Part shown: piece by piece, positions 1-5,948 of the stretch
Position numbering within the stretch: the first letter of the stretch is position 1
Layout of the letters: every line of letters starts with the position of its first letter
NCBI GenBank assembly: GCA_030044775.1
Contig: JASICF010000355.1
Span: 1-6,690 of the forward strand
Reading direction: 5' to 3'
DNA length: 6,690 nucleotides
Origin: Candidatus Sulfotelmatobacter sp.
GTDB lineage: Bacteria; Acidobacteriota; Terriglobia; Terriglobales; Acidobacteriaceae
Program-made: the position numbers and the translations under genes
Notes under the pieces: generated by a model
Seen by the model: the letters and a program-made list of their open reading frames with translations, nothing else
What the model was told of the DNA's origin: nothing
Databases searched by the model: none

Positions 1-744
1 CGGCTGGGATTGAAAGCCGCCGCAGTCTCATCGCAAGTCATCCAGCGAGACCGGCACGCGCAGTATCTCGCGACGCTGGCGGTTATTGCTTCCACGCTCG
101 ATAAGATCGCGACCGAGATTCGTCATCTGCAGCGCACCGAAGTGCGCGAGGCCGAAGAATTTTTCAGCGAAAAGCAAAAAGGATCTTCCGCCATGCCACA
201 CAAGCGCAATCCGGTCAATGCCGAGCAGATCAGCGGGTTGGCGCGCGTCGTTCGCAGCAATGCGCAGGCTGGTTTCGAAAATGTCGCCCTGTGGCACGAA
301 CGCGACATTTCGCACTCTTCAGCCGAGCGTGTCATTCTGCCGGACTCGACCACGCTGATCGATTATTTGTTGAGCAAGACCGCCAATCTTATCGATACGA
401 TGTTTGTCTATCCCGCGCGCATGAAGGCAAACCTTGAAAGCACCCGCGGGCTGATCTTCAGCGGCCAGCTTTTGCTTGACCTGGTCGAACATGGTGTCTC
501 GCGTGAGGATGCTTACCGCATCGTGCAATCCCATGCCATGCGCGCCTGGAAAGAAGGACTCGATTTCCATGAACTGATACTCGCCGATAGAGAGATCACA
601 ACCAAAGTCCCCCGCAAACAGATCGAGCACGCTTTCGACCTGCAACGTCAGCTTAAGAATGTAGACAAGATTTTCACCCGCGTCTTCGGCAAACGGACGC
701 CGAATCAGAGCAAGGGAAAGCGCCGGGCAGGCAGGCGACGGTAA
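1..744 (+). CDS. purB: Adenylosuccinate lyase, C-terminal part (5'-truncated by window edge)
   Basis: This cytoplasmic enzyme makes fumarate by elimination at two steps of purine synthesis, from SAICAR and from adenylosuccinate. The reading frame is open from base 1 and ends at TAA 742-744, giving 247 residues, about the last 55-60% of a typical protein of 430-440 residues. The fumarase/aspartase superfamily signature GSSAMPHKRNP is encoded at 181-213; its serine lies on the flexible loop thought to act as the catalytic base. Other blocks match the Bacillus-type PurB closely: RHAQYLATLA, WHERDISHSSAER, and LKNVDKIFTRVFG near the end. After that normal C-terminus the protein carries a short, very basic tail (SKGKRRAGRRR). 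The earlier catalytic histidines lie outside the window. Related lyases (argininosuccinate lyase, CMLE) share the signature, but the WHERDISHSSAER block favours PurB. Confidence 0.95.
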   Translation, partial: RLGLKAAAVSSQVIQRDRHAQYLATLAVIASTLDKIATEIRHLQRTEVREAEEFFSEKQKGSSAMPHKRNPVNAEQISGLARVVRSNAQAGFENVALWHERDISHSSAERVILPDSTTLIDYLLSKTANLIDTMFVYPARMKANLESTRGLIFSGQLLLDLVEHGVSREDAYRIVQSHAMRAWKEGLDFHELILADREITTKVPRKQIEHAFDLQRQLKNVDKIFTRVFGKRTPNQSKGKRRAGRRR

Positions 745-820
745 GATTTTTCGCTTCCGGTTTCTGCCAGCCGCTTTCCGCAACTTTCTCTCCCACCCCG
801 GGTTCATTCCATTACCACGC

Positions 821-840
821 AATTAACCGTATGGTTAATT
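821..840. promoter_or_regulatory. Perfect 8+8 palindrome, probable operator before the BON gene
   Basis: The arms AATTAACC and GGTTAATT are exact reverse complements separated by GTAT. The site stands out as an AT-rich island in GC-rich DNA, ends 34 bases before the ATG at 875 and has no T-tract, so it looks like a dimeric repressor site rather than a terminator. A weak promoter can be drawn through it: TTACCA at 812-817, 16 bases, then GTTAAT at 834-839. In that case the palindrome would cover the -10 element. The shape suits a TetR-, ArsR- or MarR-type regulator; no regulator gene is in the window, so the family is unknown. Confidence 0.5.
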
Positions 841-862
841 CGTAAAGTTATGTCAATGGGTC

Positions 863-870
863 GGAGGTGA
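863..870 (+). promoter_or_regulatory. Strong Shine-Dalgarno of the BON gene
   Basis: GGAGGTGA lies four bases before the ATG at 875. It is a near-perfect anti-16S match and the strongest ribosome binding site in the window. It fixes the start codon and suggests high translation of this secreted protein. Confidence 0.8.
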
Positions 871-874
871 CCTT

Positions 875-1654
875 ATGACACGGAAGCGTCTCTTGAATAT
901 ATTCCGATCGGTGCTGGCATCGGCCTTGCTGAACACGCCGCTTCTCGCGCAAGCAGCGCCCGCCGAGCGTTACGACACTCAAATTCAAACTAAGGTGGAG
1001 AAGAAGCTGGACGCAAAAAGCCAGTTTCGCAACGTCAAATCCAGCGTGGAAGACGGCATCGTCACGCTCACTGGGACGGTCGATCTCTACCAGCGCAAGC
1101 TCGATGCCGCGAAGCTGACTCGTAAGGTTTCCGAGGTGCAGGGCGTGCGCAATCTGATATCGATCGCGGGCCCGGATATTTCCGACGAACAGCTCGCGCA
1201 ACAACTTGCCAAAAAGCTGACCTATGTTCGAGTCGGCTATGACAACACGTTCGACTATTTTGCATTGAGCGTGAAAGACGGCACAGTCACGGTCGCCGGA
1301 GACGATCGCACTGGCCTCGGCCGCGACGAGGCACTCGCCGACATCTATAACCAGCCCGGCGTGAAGGATGTCATCAGCCAGATCGCCGTCGAGCCGGCAT
1401 CCATGTTCGACGACGGCCTGCGCGCCCGCACTGCGCGAGCCATTTACCGCGATCCGGTGTTGAGTAAATATGCCATCGATCCGGCGCATCCAATTCGCAT
1501 CGTTGTTGTGAACGGCCACGTCACGCTCTGCGGCGTAGTCGACAGCGCGATGGAGAAAAACATCGCCGGAATTCGCGCCGGCCAAACTTTCGGCGCTTTC
1601 TCCGTCGAGAACAAACTGGAAGTGAGAGGAAGTTCAGATCAGCCGGGATTGTAA
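875..1654 (+). CDS. Exported protein with three BON domains
   Basis: This 259-residue protein is probably periplasmic or envelope-associated. BON domains are small alpha/beta modules found in osmotic-shock and outer-membrane proteins such as OsmY, and are thought to bind phospholipid or other surfaces; no enzymatic role is known. An N-terminal signal peptide is visible: basic MTRKR, a hydrophobic stretch to about residue 25, and an Ala-x-Ala site near residues 25-29 (AQAAPA). Three BON-like units follow at about 34-98, 102-172 and 180-251. Each contains the turn signature V-x-(D/N)-G-x-V-T-(L/V), at residues 58-66, 133-140 and 211-218. The third unit is the most diverged and has a cysteine (LCG) where the first has LTG. 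The strong ribosome binding site fixes the start, and the gene ends 20 bases before an intrinsic terminator, so it is probably monocistronic. The specific function is unknown. Confidence 0.88.
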   Translation: MTRKRLLNIFRSVLASALLNTPLLAQAAPAERYDTQIQTKVEKKLDAKSQFRNVKSSVEDGIVTLTGTVDLYQRKLDAAKLTRKVSEVQGVRNLISIAGPDISDEQLAQQLAKKLTYVRVGYDNTFDYFALSVKDGTVTVAGDDRTGLGRDEALADIYNQPGVKDVISQIAVEPASMFDDGLRARTARAIYRDPVLSKYAIDPAHPIRIVVVNGHVTLCGVVDSAMEKNIAGIRAGQTFGAFSVENKLEVRGSSDQPGL

Positions 1655-1674
1655 GTTGATGTAGCAGTGAAGCG

Positions 1675-1700
1675 GGCGCGGCGCAAGCCGCGCCTTTTTT
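1675..1700 (+). terminator. Intrinsic terminator of the BON gene
   Basis: An uninterrupted 8-bp GC-only stem (GGCGCGGC at 1675-1682 and GCCGCGCC at 1687-1694) closes a GCAA tetraloop of the stable GNRA type. Six T residues follow at 1695-1700. It starts 20 bases after the BON stop codon. The last two T residues are also part of the stop codon of convergent larB (TTA at 1699-1701 on this strand). On the minus strand the same hairpin can form just after larB, but no T-run follows there, so efficient termination is expected only for the plus strand. Confidence 0.9.
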
Positions 1701-2445
1701 ATAGCCGGTTAATCAGGGACGCTACATACCCCGCCCCAAATCCATTGTCAATATTCACGACGCTCACGTTCGAGGCGCAGGAATTCAGCATGCCGAGCAA
1801 AGCCGTCAATCCCTTGAATGAAGCCCCATATCCAACACTTGTCGGCACGGCAATCACCGGAACTCCAACCAATCCTCCGACCACGCTGGGCAGCGCACCC
1901 TCCATGCCAGCGCACACAATCACTACCCGCGCCTTGGTCAGCGCTTCGCGATTTGCCAGCAGCCGGTGAATTCCTGCGACTCCGACATCGTAAAAGTGCT
2001 TTACTTCGTTACCCATGATTTCCGCGGTAACCACAGCTTCTTCCGCAACCGGAATATCACTCGTCCCCGCCGACACAACCGCGATGGTTCCCTTGCCATA
2101 CATGCGAGGATCGCGTTGCAGAACGACGGCACGCGCCAGTTCGCGGTATTCCGCCCCCCGCACTTTCCTGTTTACCGCGGCAAACTGCTTCTTATCGGCA
2201 TGCGTGGCCAAAACATTTCCGCCGTGCTTAGCCAGCCGTGCAAATATCTCCGCTGTCTGCGAAGGTGTTTTGCGCTCGCCGAAAATCACTTCCGGCATGC
2301 CCGCGCGCAGAGACCGATGATGGTCGACCTTCGCGAACCCCAGGTCTTCGAAAGGCAAATGCCGCAGTCGATCAACGGCTTCATCCGGGGCGAGTTTGCC
2401 CCGGCGCACCTGCTCGAACAATTTTCGGATGGATTCGGCGTTCAT
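1699..2445 (-). CDS. larB: Nickel pincer cofactor biosynthesis protein LarB (P2CMN synthase)
   Basis: LarB carries out the first step of the nickel-pincer nucleotide cofactor used by LarA lactate racemase and its relatives. It carboxylates the pyridinium ring of nicotinic acid adenine dinucleotide and hydrolyses the product to pyridinium-3,5-biscarboxylate mononucleotide. The 248-residue length is normal for the family. The C-terminal half has the PurE-like fold, seen in VVSAGTSDIPVAEEA (123-137) and CAGMEGALPSVVGGLVGVP (178-196). Cys223 in NSCAS and Cys178 in VVIVCAG fit the cysteines known from the Lactiplantibacillus enzyme (Cys221 as nucleophile, Cys176). I chose the ATG at 2443-2445, where family similarity begins (MNAESIRKLFEQV). 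The frame stays open upstream to 2577, but that extra part would run into the neighbouring gene and resembles nothing. No good ribosome binding site precedes the ATG. It lies 77 bases downstream of the ChaN-like gene, probably in the same operon. larC, larE and larA are not in the window. Confidence 0.93.
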   Translation of the reverse strand: MNAESIRKLFEQVRRGKLAPDEAVDRLRHLPFEDLGFAKVDHHRSLRAGMPEVIFGERKTPSQTAEIFARLAKHGGNVLATHADKKQFAAVNRKVRGAEYRELARAVVLQRDPRMYGKGTIAVVSAGTSDIPVAEEAVVTAEIMGNEVKHFYDVGVAGIHRLLANREALTKARVVIVCAGMEGALPSVVGGLVGVPVIAVPTSVGYGASFKGLTALLGMLNSCASNVSVVNIDNGFGAGYVASLINRL

Positions 2446-2451
2446 GATTCG

Positions 2452-2463
2452 GCGGAAAACCGC
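2452..2463 (-). promoter_or_regulatory. Small hairpin at the larB translation start
   Basis: On the larB strand the sequence GCGG-TTTT-CCGC can form a 4-bp GC stem ending six bases before the ATG at 2445, exactly where a ribosome binding site should be. No Shine-Dalgarno is visible there. The stem is short and may be chance; if real it would lower larB translation relative to the upstream gene. Confidence 0.2.
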
Positions 2464-2522
2464 GCTCAAAACAGCGATTAGCCCAGCAGATTCCAGATTA
2501 GCATTGAACGGAGGCAGGGTTC

Positions 2523-4106
2523 CTAATCCCGGCTGGCGCGGGAGGCGGCACGAACACGGGCGATCACGGCGGTACACACTTTGCGGGCAAGCCCTGGCTC
2601 ATCGAGGCGTGCCAGGAACAATCTGCGCACTCCCGCAGGTTTCACTTTTCCCGCAAGATAGAAATCGTAGATCTGGCTTCCCAGGCGGTAGCCAAAATCT
2701 CGGGCGAGCGACTCGAATTTATCGGCATCGCCGCCAGCCTGGCTGGCGGCACGTTCACACGCTGCCCGCGATACCCCGGGAGCGCCCTCACAGTCAACCG
2801 CCGGCCGCGAAGGATAGAGCACACGCGAGCCGAAATAAGCGACCGCACTTTCTACAACCCGCCGGTAGAAGTCATCCCCGGCCAGCGCTGCCTCGCGCTC
2901 GCGCCCGCCGTCGATTCCTTGCCCACTTCGGCGTAACGGCAACCCTCGGCACGCATGATGCAGAAAGCGGGCCGCGTCTTCAGTGGCGTGCATCATCTGA
3001 AATTCGCGCACGTAAAATGCGTTCACCTGGGGGAGATAAGCGCAGCCCCGCTCTTCGACCCTCGCGAGCATGGTTTCGATTTGTTGTTCGCCAACTCCTT
3101 TGCGTGAAAGCAGACGGCGCAGTACTGCGTCTGAAGAATTGCCGTGAACTTCAGGCAGCAGATCGACCAGAAATTTCGGCTGCGTCCCGTTATGCGGTGA
3201 GTAGCGGTTGATTTCGAGAAATGCGGCCAGGCTGTCGATCAGGTTGTAGATCGTGGGAGCAAAGTCAGGACCGGTATCGCAGCGGCTCCACTGGTCGAGA
3301 AACAAGCGATAGCTTTCGTACTTTTCGAGCGGTGTTGCGTTGAAAACACAGAGCACGCCGTCGCACACCTGCACGGCCTCGACTTTATCAACCGACTCGC
3401 CTGCCGCATGCCAGTACAAGGCGTCAATATTCTGCAGGACCGTAAGAGTCTTCGTCTCCGGCATTTCCTTCTGCAAGGCCCTCGGCAAGTGCCCCGGCGC
3501 CAGATGCGATTCGCCGAACAGAACGAAGATTGCGGCGTTGGGATGCCGCTGGCGGATTTCGGCGACCTTCGCCGCCGCATGGCGATCGCGCGCCCCGATC
3601 TTGCGCAGGTTTTCGCGCGGCATGCAATCCAGCCCGTACAATCCTTCGCCGTGATCGCGGGCCGCTGTCAGCAATTCATAAAACGGAGCCCAATCGTAGC
3701 CCCAGTCGAGATCAAAGCGAATGCGTTGCCGCAGCTCTGCTTCGTCGATCTCACGACGCCACCAGTCGTCCAGGATGTGCTGATCGCGCGCGAAAATAGT
3801 CTCGACGCCGAGGACCACCGGACGGTCTCCCGCCAGCGCGCGCTGCTCCAATAACGAAGCTGCATAGCGCTGCGCACCGGGCAGTGCGTGGTAATCGCCG
3901 ATCAGAACCACGTCGGCCGCAAACAGCGCATTCCGCAGTTGTTGCGAATCGAGCAGCGAACTGTAACTGCGGAAGGCGCGGCTGAACTCTCGCAGATATT
4001 TTCGCCGGCTTTGCGAATCCTGGGCGCGGATTTCGCGCTCCACTCCCGCCAGCGCGTGGAGTTGTCCCGCGCTGCGCCGCGATCGCAAATTTGCTGTGGA
4101 CGCCAT
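2523..4106 (-). CDS. ChaN/Tiki-like protein with a long C-terminal extension
   Basis: The N-terminal part (about 55-270 of 527 residues) belongs to the ChaN-like group of the TraB/Tiki/EreA superfamily, whose members bind haem or act as metal-dependent hydrolases; which applies here is not known. The superfamily's two G-x-x-H motifs are present: GDYH at 70-73 after a hydrophobic strand (ADVVLIG) and GESH at 198-201 after IFVLF. A conserved glutamate lies between them in VLGVETIF (Glu102). The first motif has Asp where GE-x-H is usual. Unlike ChaN lipoproteins (roughly 280-300 residues) there is no signal peptide or lipobox, so the protein is probably cytoplasmic. Residues 280-527 form a mostly helical region with ATEDAARFLHHACRG (374-388) that I do not recognise. 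The start is the only methionine before the domain, and no clear Shine-Dalgarno precedes it. larB follows 77 bases downstream; ubiX is divergent. Confidence 0.82.
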   Translation of the reverse strand: MASTANLRSRRSAGQLHALAGVEREIRAQDSQSRRKYLREFSRAFRSYSSLLDSQQLRNALFAADVVLIGDYHALPGAQRYAASLLEQRALAGDRPVVLGVETIFARDQHILDDWWRREIDEAELRQRIRFDLDWGYDWAPFYELLTAARDHGEGLYGLDCMPRENLRKIGARDRHAAAKVAEIRQRHPNAAIFVLFGESHLAPGHLPRALQKEMPETKTLTVLQNIDALYWHAAGESVDKVEAVQVCDGVLCVFNATPLEKYESYRLFLDQWSRCDTGPDFAPTIYNLIDSLAAFLEINRYSPHNGTQPKFLVDLLPEVHGNSSDAVLRRLLSRKGVGEQQIETMLARVEERGCAYLPQVNAFYVREFQMMHATEDAARFLHHACRGLPLRRSGQGIDGGREREAALAGDDFYRRVVESAVAYFGSRVLYPSRPAVDCEGAPGVSRAACERAASQAGGDADKFESLARDFGYRLGSQIYDFYLAGKVKPAGVRRLFLARLDEPGLARKVCTAVIARVRAASRASRD

Positions 4107-4122
4107 TTTGTCAGCCGGAAAC

Positions 4123-4151
4123 TTGACTGCGGTTTCTCAACTACCTATGCT
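4123..4151 (+). promoter_or_regulatory. Sigma70-like promoter of ubiX
   Basis: TTGACT (4123-4128, 5 of 6 to the -35 consensus) is followed after exactly 17 bases by TATGCT (4146-4151, 4 of 6 to the -10 consensus). Transcription would begin near 4158. It lies in the short gap between the divergent ChaN-like gene and ubiX. Because the ATG at 4147 falls inside the -10 element, this promoter implies that ubiX starts farther on, at the TTG at 4168. Confidence 0.6.
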
Positions 4152-4163
4152 CCGAATCGGAGC
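4149..4163. promoter_or_regulatory. 15-base palindrome over the ubiX -10 and start site
   Basis: GCTCCGA and TCGGAGC are exact 7-base reverse complements around a single central A. The site overlaps the end of the predicted -10 element, the expected transcription start and the GGAG ribosome binding site, the classic place for a repressor site. In RNA it could also fold, but a one-base loop disfavours a full hairpin. It could be coincidental, or coding sequence if the ATG at 4147 is used. Confidence 0.4.
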
Positions 4164-4167
4164 ACCT

Positions 4168-4824
4168 TTGCCTAACCCGCCGCAGAATCTGACCATTGCC
4201 ACCACTGGAGCCAGCGGTTCGCTGTTCCTGCGGCAACTTTTGCTGGCCGTCGAACATGATTCTCGAGTCAGCCACGTGAACTTCATCGCCTCTGACTCGG
4301 CTCTTCGAGTGCTGGCGGAAGAATTGCAGATTCACGGGCGTTCGAATCTCGTCGGCCAGATTCTTTTCGCAGACAAACGCCCCGCAAAAACCTCGGCGAA
4401 ACATTCCGCCCGGGACGCGTCGAAACCCGGACCGCACAAGTTCAAAGAGCAGTCGAACGCCGATATCGGCGCCAACGTGGCCAGTGGTTCCTATCCCAGC
4501 GACGCCATGGTCGTCATTCCTTGCAGCGTCGGCACCTTGGCTCGAATCGCCAACGGCATTGCCTCGCACTTGATCGAGCGCTCCGCCGATGTTTGCCTCA
4601 AAGAGAAGCGCCCGCTAGTTCTCTGCGTTCGCGAAACGCCGCTCAACAAAATCCACATCCGCAACATGTACCGGGCTGCCGATACTGGCGCGACGATCTT
4701 TCCGCTTATTCCCGCCTTCTATTACCGACCCGCGAGTTTAGATGAGCTGGCTCGCGAATTTGCCAACCGCGTGCTCGCCCATCTCGGCCTTCCTCAAGCC
4801 CATGCGTTTCGCTGGAAAGGCTGA
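4168..4824 (+). CDS. ubiX: Flavin prenyltransferase UbiX
   Basis: UbiX joins a dimethylallyl group to FMN to make prenylated FMN, the cofactor of UbiD-type decarboxylases used in quinone synthesis and aromatic-acid metabolism. The family's blocks appear in order: TTGASGS (12-18), the flavin-binding start; ASGSYPSDAMVVIPCSVGTL in the middle; then LIERSADVCLKEKRPLVLC, VRETPLNKIHIRNM and PAFYYRP near the end. The GASG serine and the RETPL arginine/glutamate are in place. An insert rich in Lys, Ala and Ser (about residues 71-95) precedes the ASGS block and makes the protein (218 residues) longer than the usual 190-210. I chose TTG 4168: it has GGAG five bases upstream and places GASG at the usual distance from the start. 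ATG 4147 and GTG 4096 keep the frame open, but the first lies in the probable -10 element and the second overlaps the divergent gene. No UbiD partner is in the window. Confidence 0.92.
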   Translation: MPNPPQNLTIATTGASGSLFLRQLLLAVEHDSRVSHVNFIASDSALRVLAEELQIHGRSNLVGQILFADKRPAKTSAKHSARDASKPGPHKFKEQSNADIGANVASGSYPSDAMVVIPCSVGTLARIANGIASHLIERSADVCLKEKRPLVLCVRETPLNKIHIRNMYRAADTGATIFPLIPAFYYRPASLDELAREFANRVLAHLGLPQAHAFRWKG

Positions 4825-4887
4825 TCGCTCAGCAACTTGCGCGTCTACACGGAAAAACGTGGCCATTTTGGGGAAAGATCGGCCAAA

Positions 4888-4906
4888 TCTAGGGGAATCT
4901 CTAGGG
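4888..4906 (+). repeat. Tandem 7-base repeat in the ubiX-cytochrome gap
   Basis: TCTAGGG occurs at 4888-4894 and 4900-4906, 12 bases apart. The 239-base gap (4825-5063) also holds a weak inverted repeat TGGCC/GGCCA (4860-4864 and 4880-4884) but no convincing terminator for ubiX and no open frame of note. The tandem repeat could be an activator site for the cytochrome operon or chance. Confidence 0.2.
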
Positions 4907-5031
4907 TAGAAAACTAAAGGCGCAGGTCACAGATATCCGGTGGCCATGTACGGCGGAGCGCAAAAGCGATACAGATGTCGTCGTTTCAAATTTGCCGAGA
5001 TTTCCAAAGCGACGTTTGCCCTCGCTTGGCG

Positions 5032-5037
5032 TAGAAT
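5032..5037 (+). promoter_or_regulatory. Possible -10 element of the cytochrome/PQQ-dehydrogenase operon
   Basis: TAGAAT matches 5 of 6 bases of the -10 consensus and would start transcription near 5044, about 20 bases before the ATG at 5064. No -35 box is seen at the right distance (GCGACG at 5009-5014 is poor), so an activator or another sigma factor would be needed. Confidence 0.25.
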
Positions 5038-5053
5038 TCTGCAAATTTCCCGC

Positions 5054-5058
5054 AAGGA
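5054..5058 (+). promoter_or_regulatory. Ribosome binding site of the cytochrome gene
   Basis: AAGGA lies five bases before the ATG at 5064. It decides between that start and the ATG at 5058, which overlaps the site, or the TTG at 4992, which would put an unlikely 24-residue extension before the signal peptide. Confidence 0.6.
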
Positions 5059-5063
5059 TGATC

Positions 5064-5948
5064 ATGCTGGCGAGCTTGCGACGATCCGGACCGGTTCAAA
5101 AGAGTTTCGCTTCCAGGAAATTCCGATTTCCCCCGCTGTCAGTATGTGCGGTCTTTCTGGCATTCGCAGTTACCGCCCGCGCAGACGCACAGAATCCTTT
5201 CGGCAATGACCCTAAAGCAGCCAAGGCCGGCGAATACGAGTTCCGCATCAACTGCGCTCTTTGCCATGGGCTGGGGGCTCGTGGCGGCGGGCGCGGACCG
5301 GATTTGACTCGCGCACGAAAAAAGCGCGCCCATGACGATGCTGAAATGTTTGCGATTATCAGCAACGGCATCGCGGGCACCGCCATGCCTGCCAACGGAA
5401 CCAACGGCCAGGGCGTGGGGATGACCGATGAAGAAATCTGGCAGATCGTTACTTACATTCGCAGCCAGGAAGTTAAAGCTCCGGCCAAGCCAACCGGCAA
5501 TGCCGCTCACGGCAAAGAACTTTTCTATGGCGACGCCAATTGTTCGCTTTGTCACATGGTCGAAGGCAAGGGCGGGCGCATCGGTCCCGATCTCAGTTCA
5601 GTTGGCGGGTCGCGCACGCGCGAAGCAATCGTCGATTCCGTGCGCAATCCCAGCAACCGTCTGGCCTGGGGATTAACCGAAGCGACCAAAGAGTTCCCTC
5701 AAGAATACGAAACCATCACGGTCGTAACGGCCGACGGAAAACAAATCAAGGGCGTGGCGCTCAACGAAGACAACTTCAGCGTGCAGATCATGGATATGAA
5801 TGAGCAGATTCACCTGCTGGAAAAAGACAAGCTGCGCTCGTTCCGCAAGAGCCGCGAATCGTTGATGCCGGTGTATACGCCGGAATTGCTGAGCGACAAA
5901 GACCTCAATGACGTCGTGGCGTTCCTTGTGAGCGTAGGTGCGAAATGA
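5064..5948 (+). CDS. Exported diheme c-type cytochrome
   Basis: This periplasmic electron carrier is probably the electron acceptor for the PQQ dehydrogenase encoded next to it. The 294-residue protein begins with a signal peptide: a long basic n-region (to about 22), hydrophobic LSVCAVFLAFAVTA (26-39) and cleavage after ADA (about 42). Two heme c sites follow: CALCH (64-68) and CSLCH (160-164). The likely distal ligand of the first is Met108 in GTAMPANG. The second domain resembles the heme-binding domain known from Pirellula and Verrucomicrobium: GRIGPDLSSVGG, then REAIVDSVRNPSN, a beta-rich stretch TADGKQIKGVALNEDNF (222-238), SLMP (267-270, Met268 as likely ligand) and LSDKDLNDVVAFL at the end. 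The first domain is of the ordinary small cytochrome c type. The stop overlaps the next start in ATGA, so the two genes are translationally coupled. The fold match is from memory of the family. Confidence 0.88.
   Translation: MLASLRRSGPVQKSFASRKFRFPPLSVCAVFLAFAVTARADAQNPFGNDPKAAKAGEYEFRINCALCHGLGARGGGRGPDLTRARKKRAHDDAEMFAIISNGIAGTAMPANGTNGQGVGMTDEEIWQIVTYIRSQEVKAPAKPTGNAAHGKELFYGDANCSLCHMVEGKGGRIGPDLSSVGGSRTREAIVDSVRNPSNRLAWGLTEATKEFPQEYETITVVTADGKQIKGVALNEDNFSVQIMDMNEQIHLLEKDKLRSFRKSRESLMPVYTPELLSDKDLNDVVAFLVSVGAK

Noticed and set aside
319..822. Minus-strand open frame opposite purB
   Set aside because: It lies opposite the conserved PurB sequence and has no recognisable content.
848..1585. 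Long minus-strand open frame opposite the BON gene
   Set aside because: It mirrors the BON gene, which has a signal peptide, domain repeats, a strong ribosome binding site and a terminator; the antisense product resembles nothing.
2446..2577. N-terminal extension of larB to an ATG at 2577
   Set aside because: It would overlap the end of the ChaN-like gene by 55 bases, and the added 44 residues are unlike any LarB start.
2396..3211. Long plus-strand open frame of 271 residues over larB and the ChaN-like gene
   Set aside because: It is antisense to two genes with recognisable motifs, is very rich in Arg and Pro and shows no domain; typical shadow in GC-rich DNA.
4096..4167. Earlier ubiX starts (GTG 4096, ATG 4147)
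   Set aside because: The GTG overlaps the divergent gene and the ATG lies in a good -10 box with no ribosome binding site; the TTG at 4168 has one and fits the family's start. The ATG is still possible.
4847..4860. Hairpin CACG-GAAAAA-CGTG after ubiX as a terminator
   Set aside because: The stem is only 4 bp and is not followed by a T-run, so it is not a convincing terminator.
4940..5209. Plus-strand open frame of 89 residues before and into the cytochrome gene
   Set aside because: It runs out of frame through the cytochrome signal peptide and first domain, has no ribosome binding site and resembles nothing.
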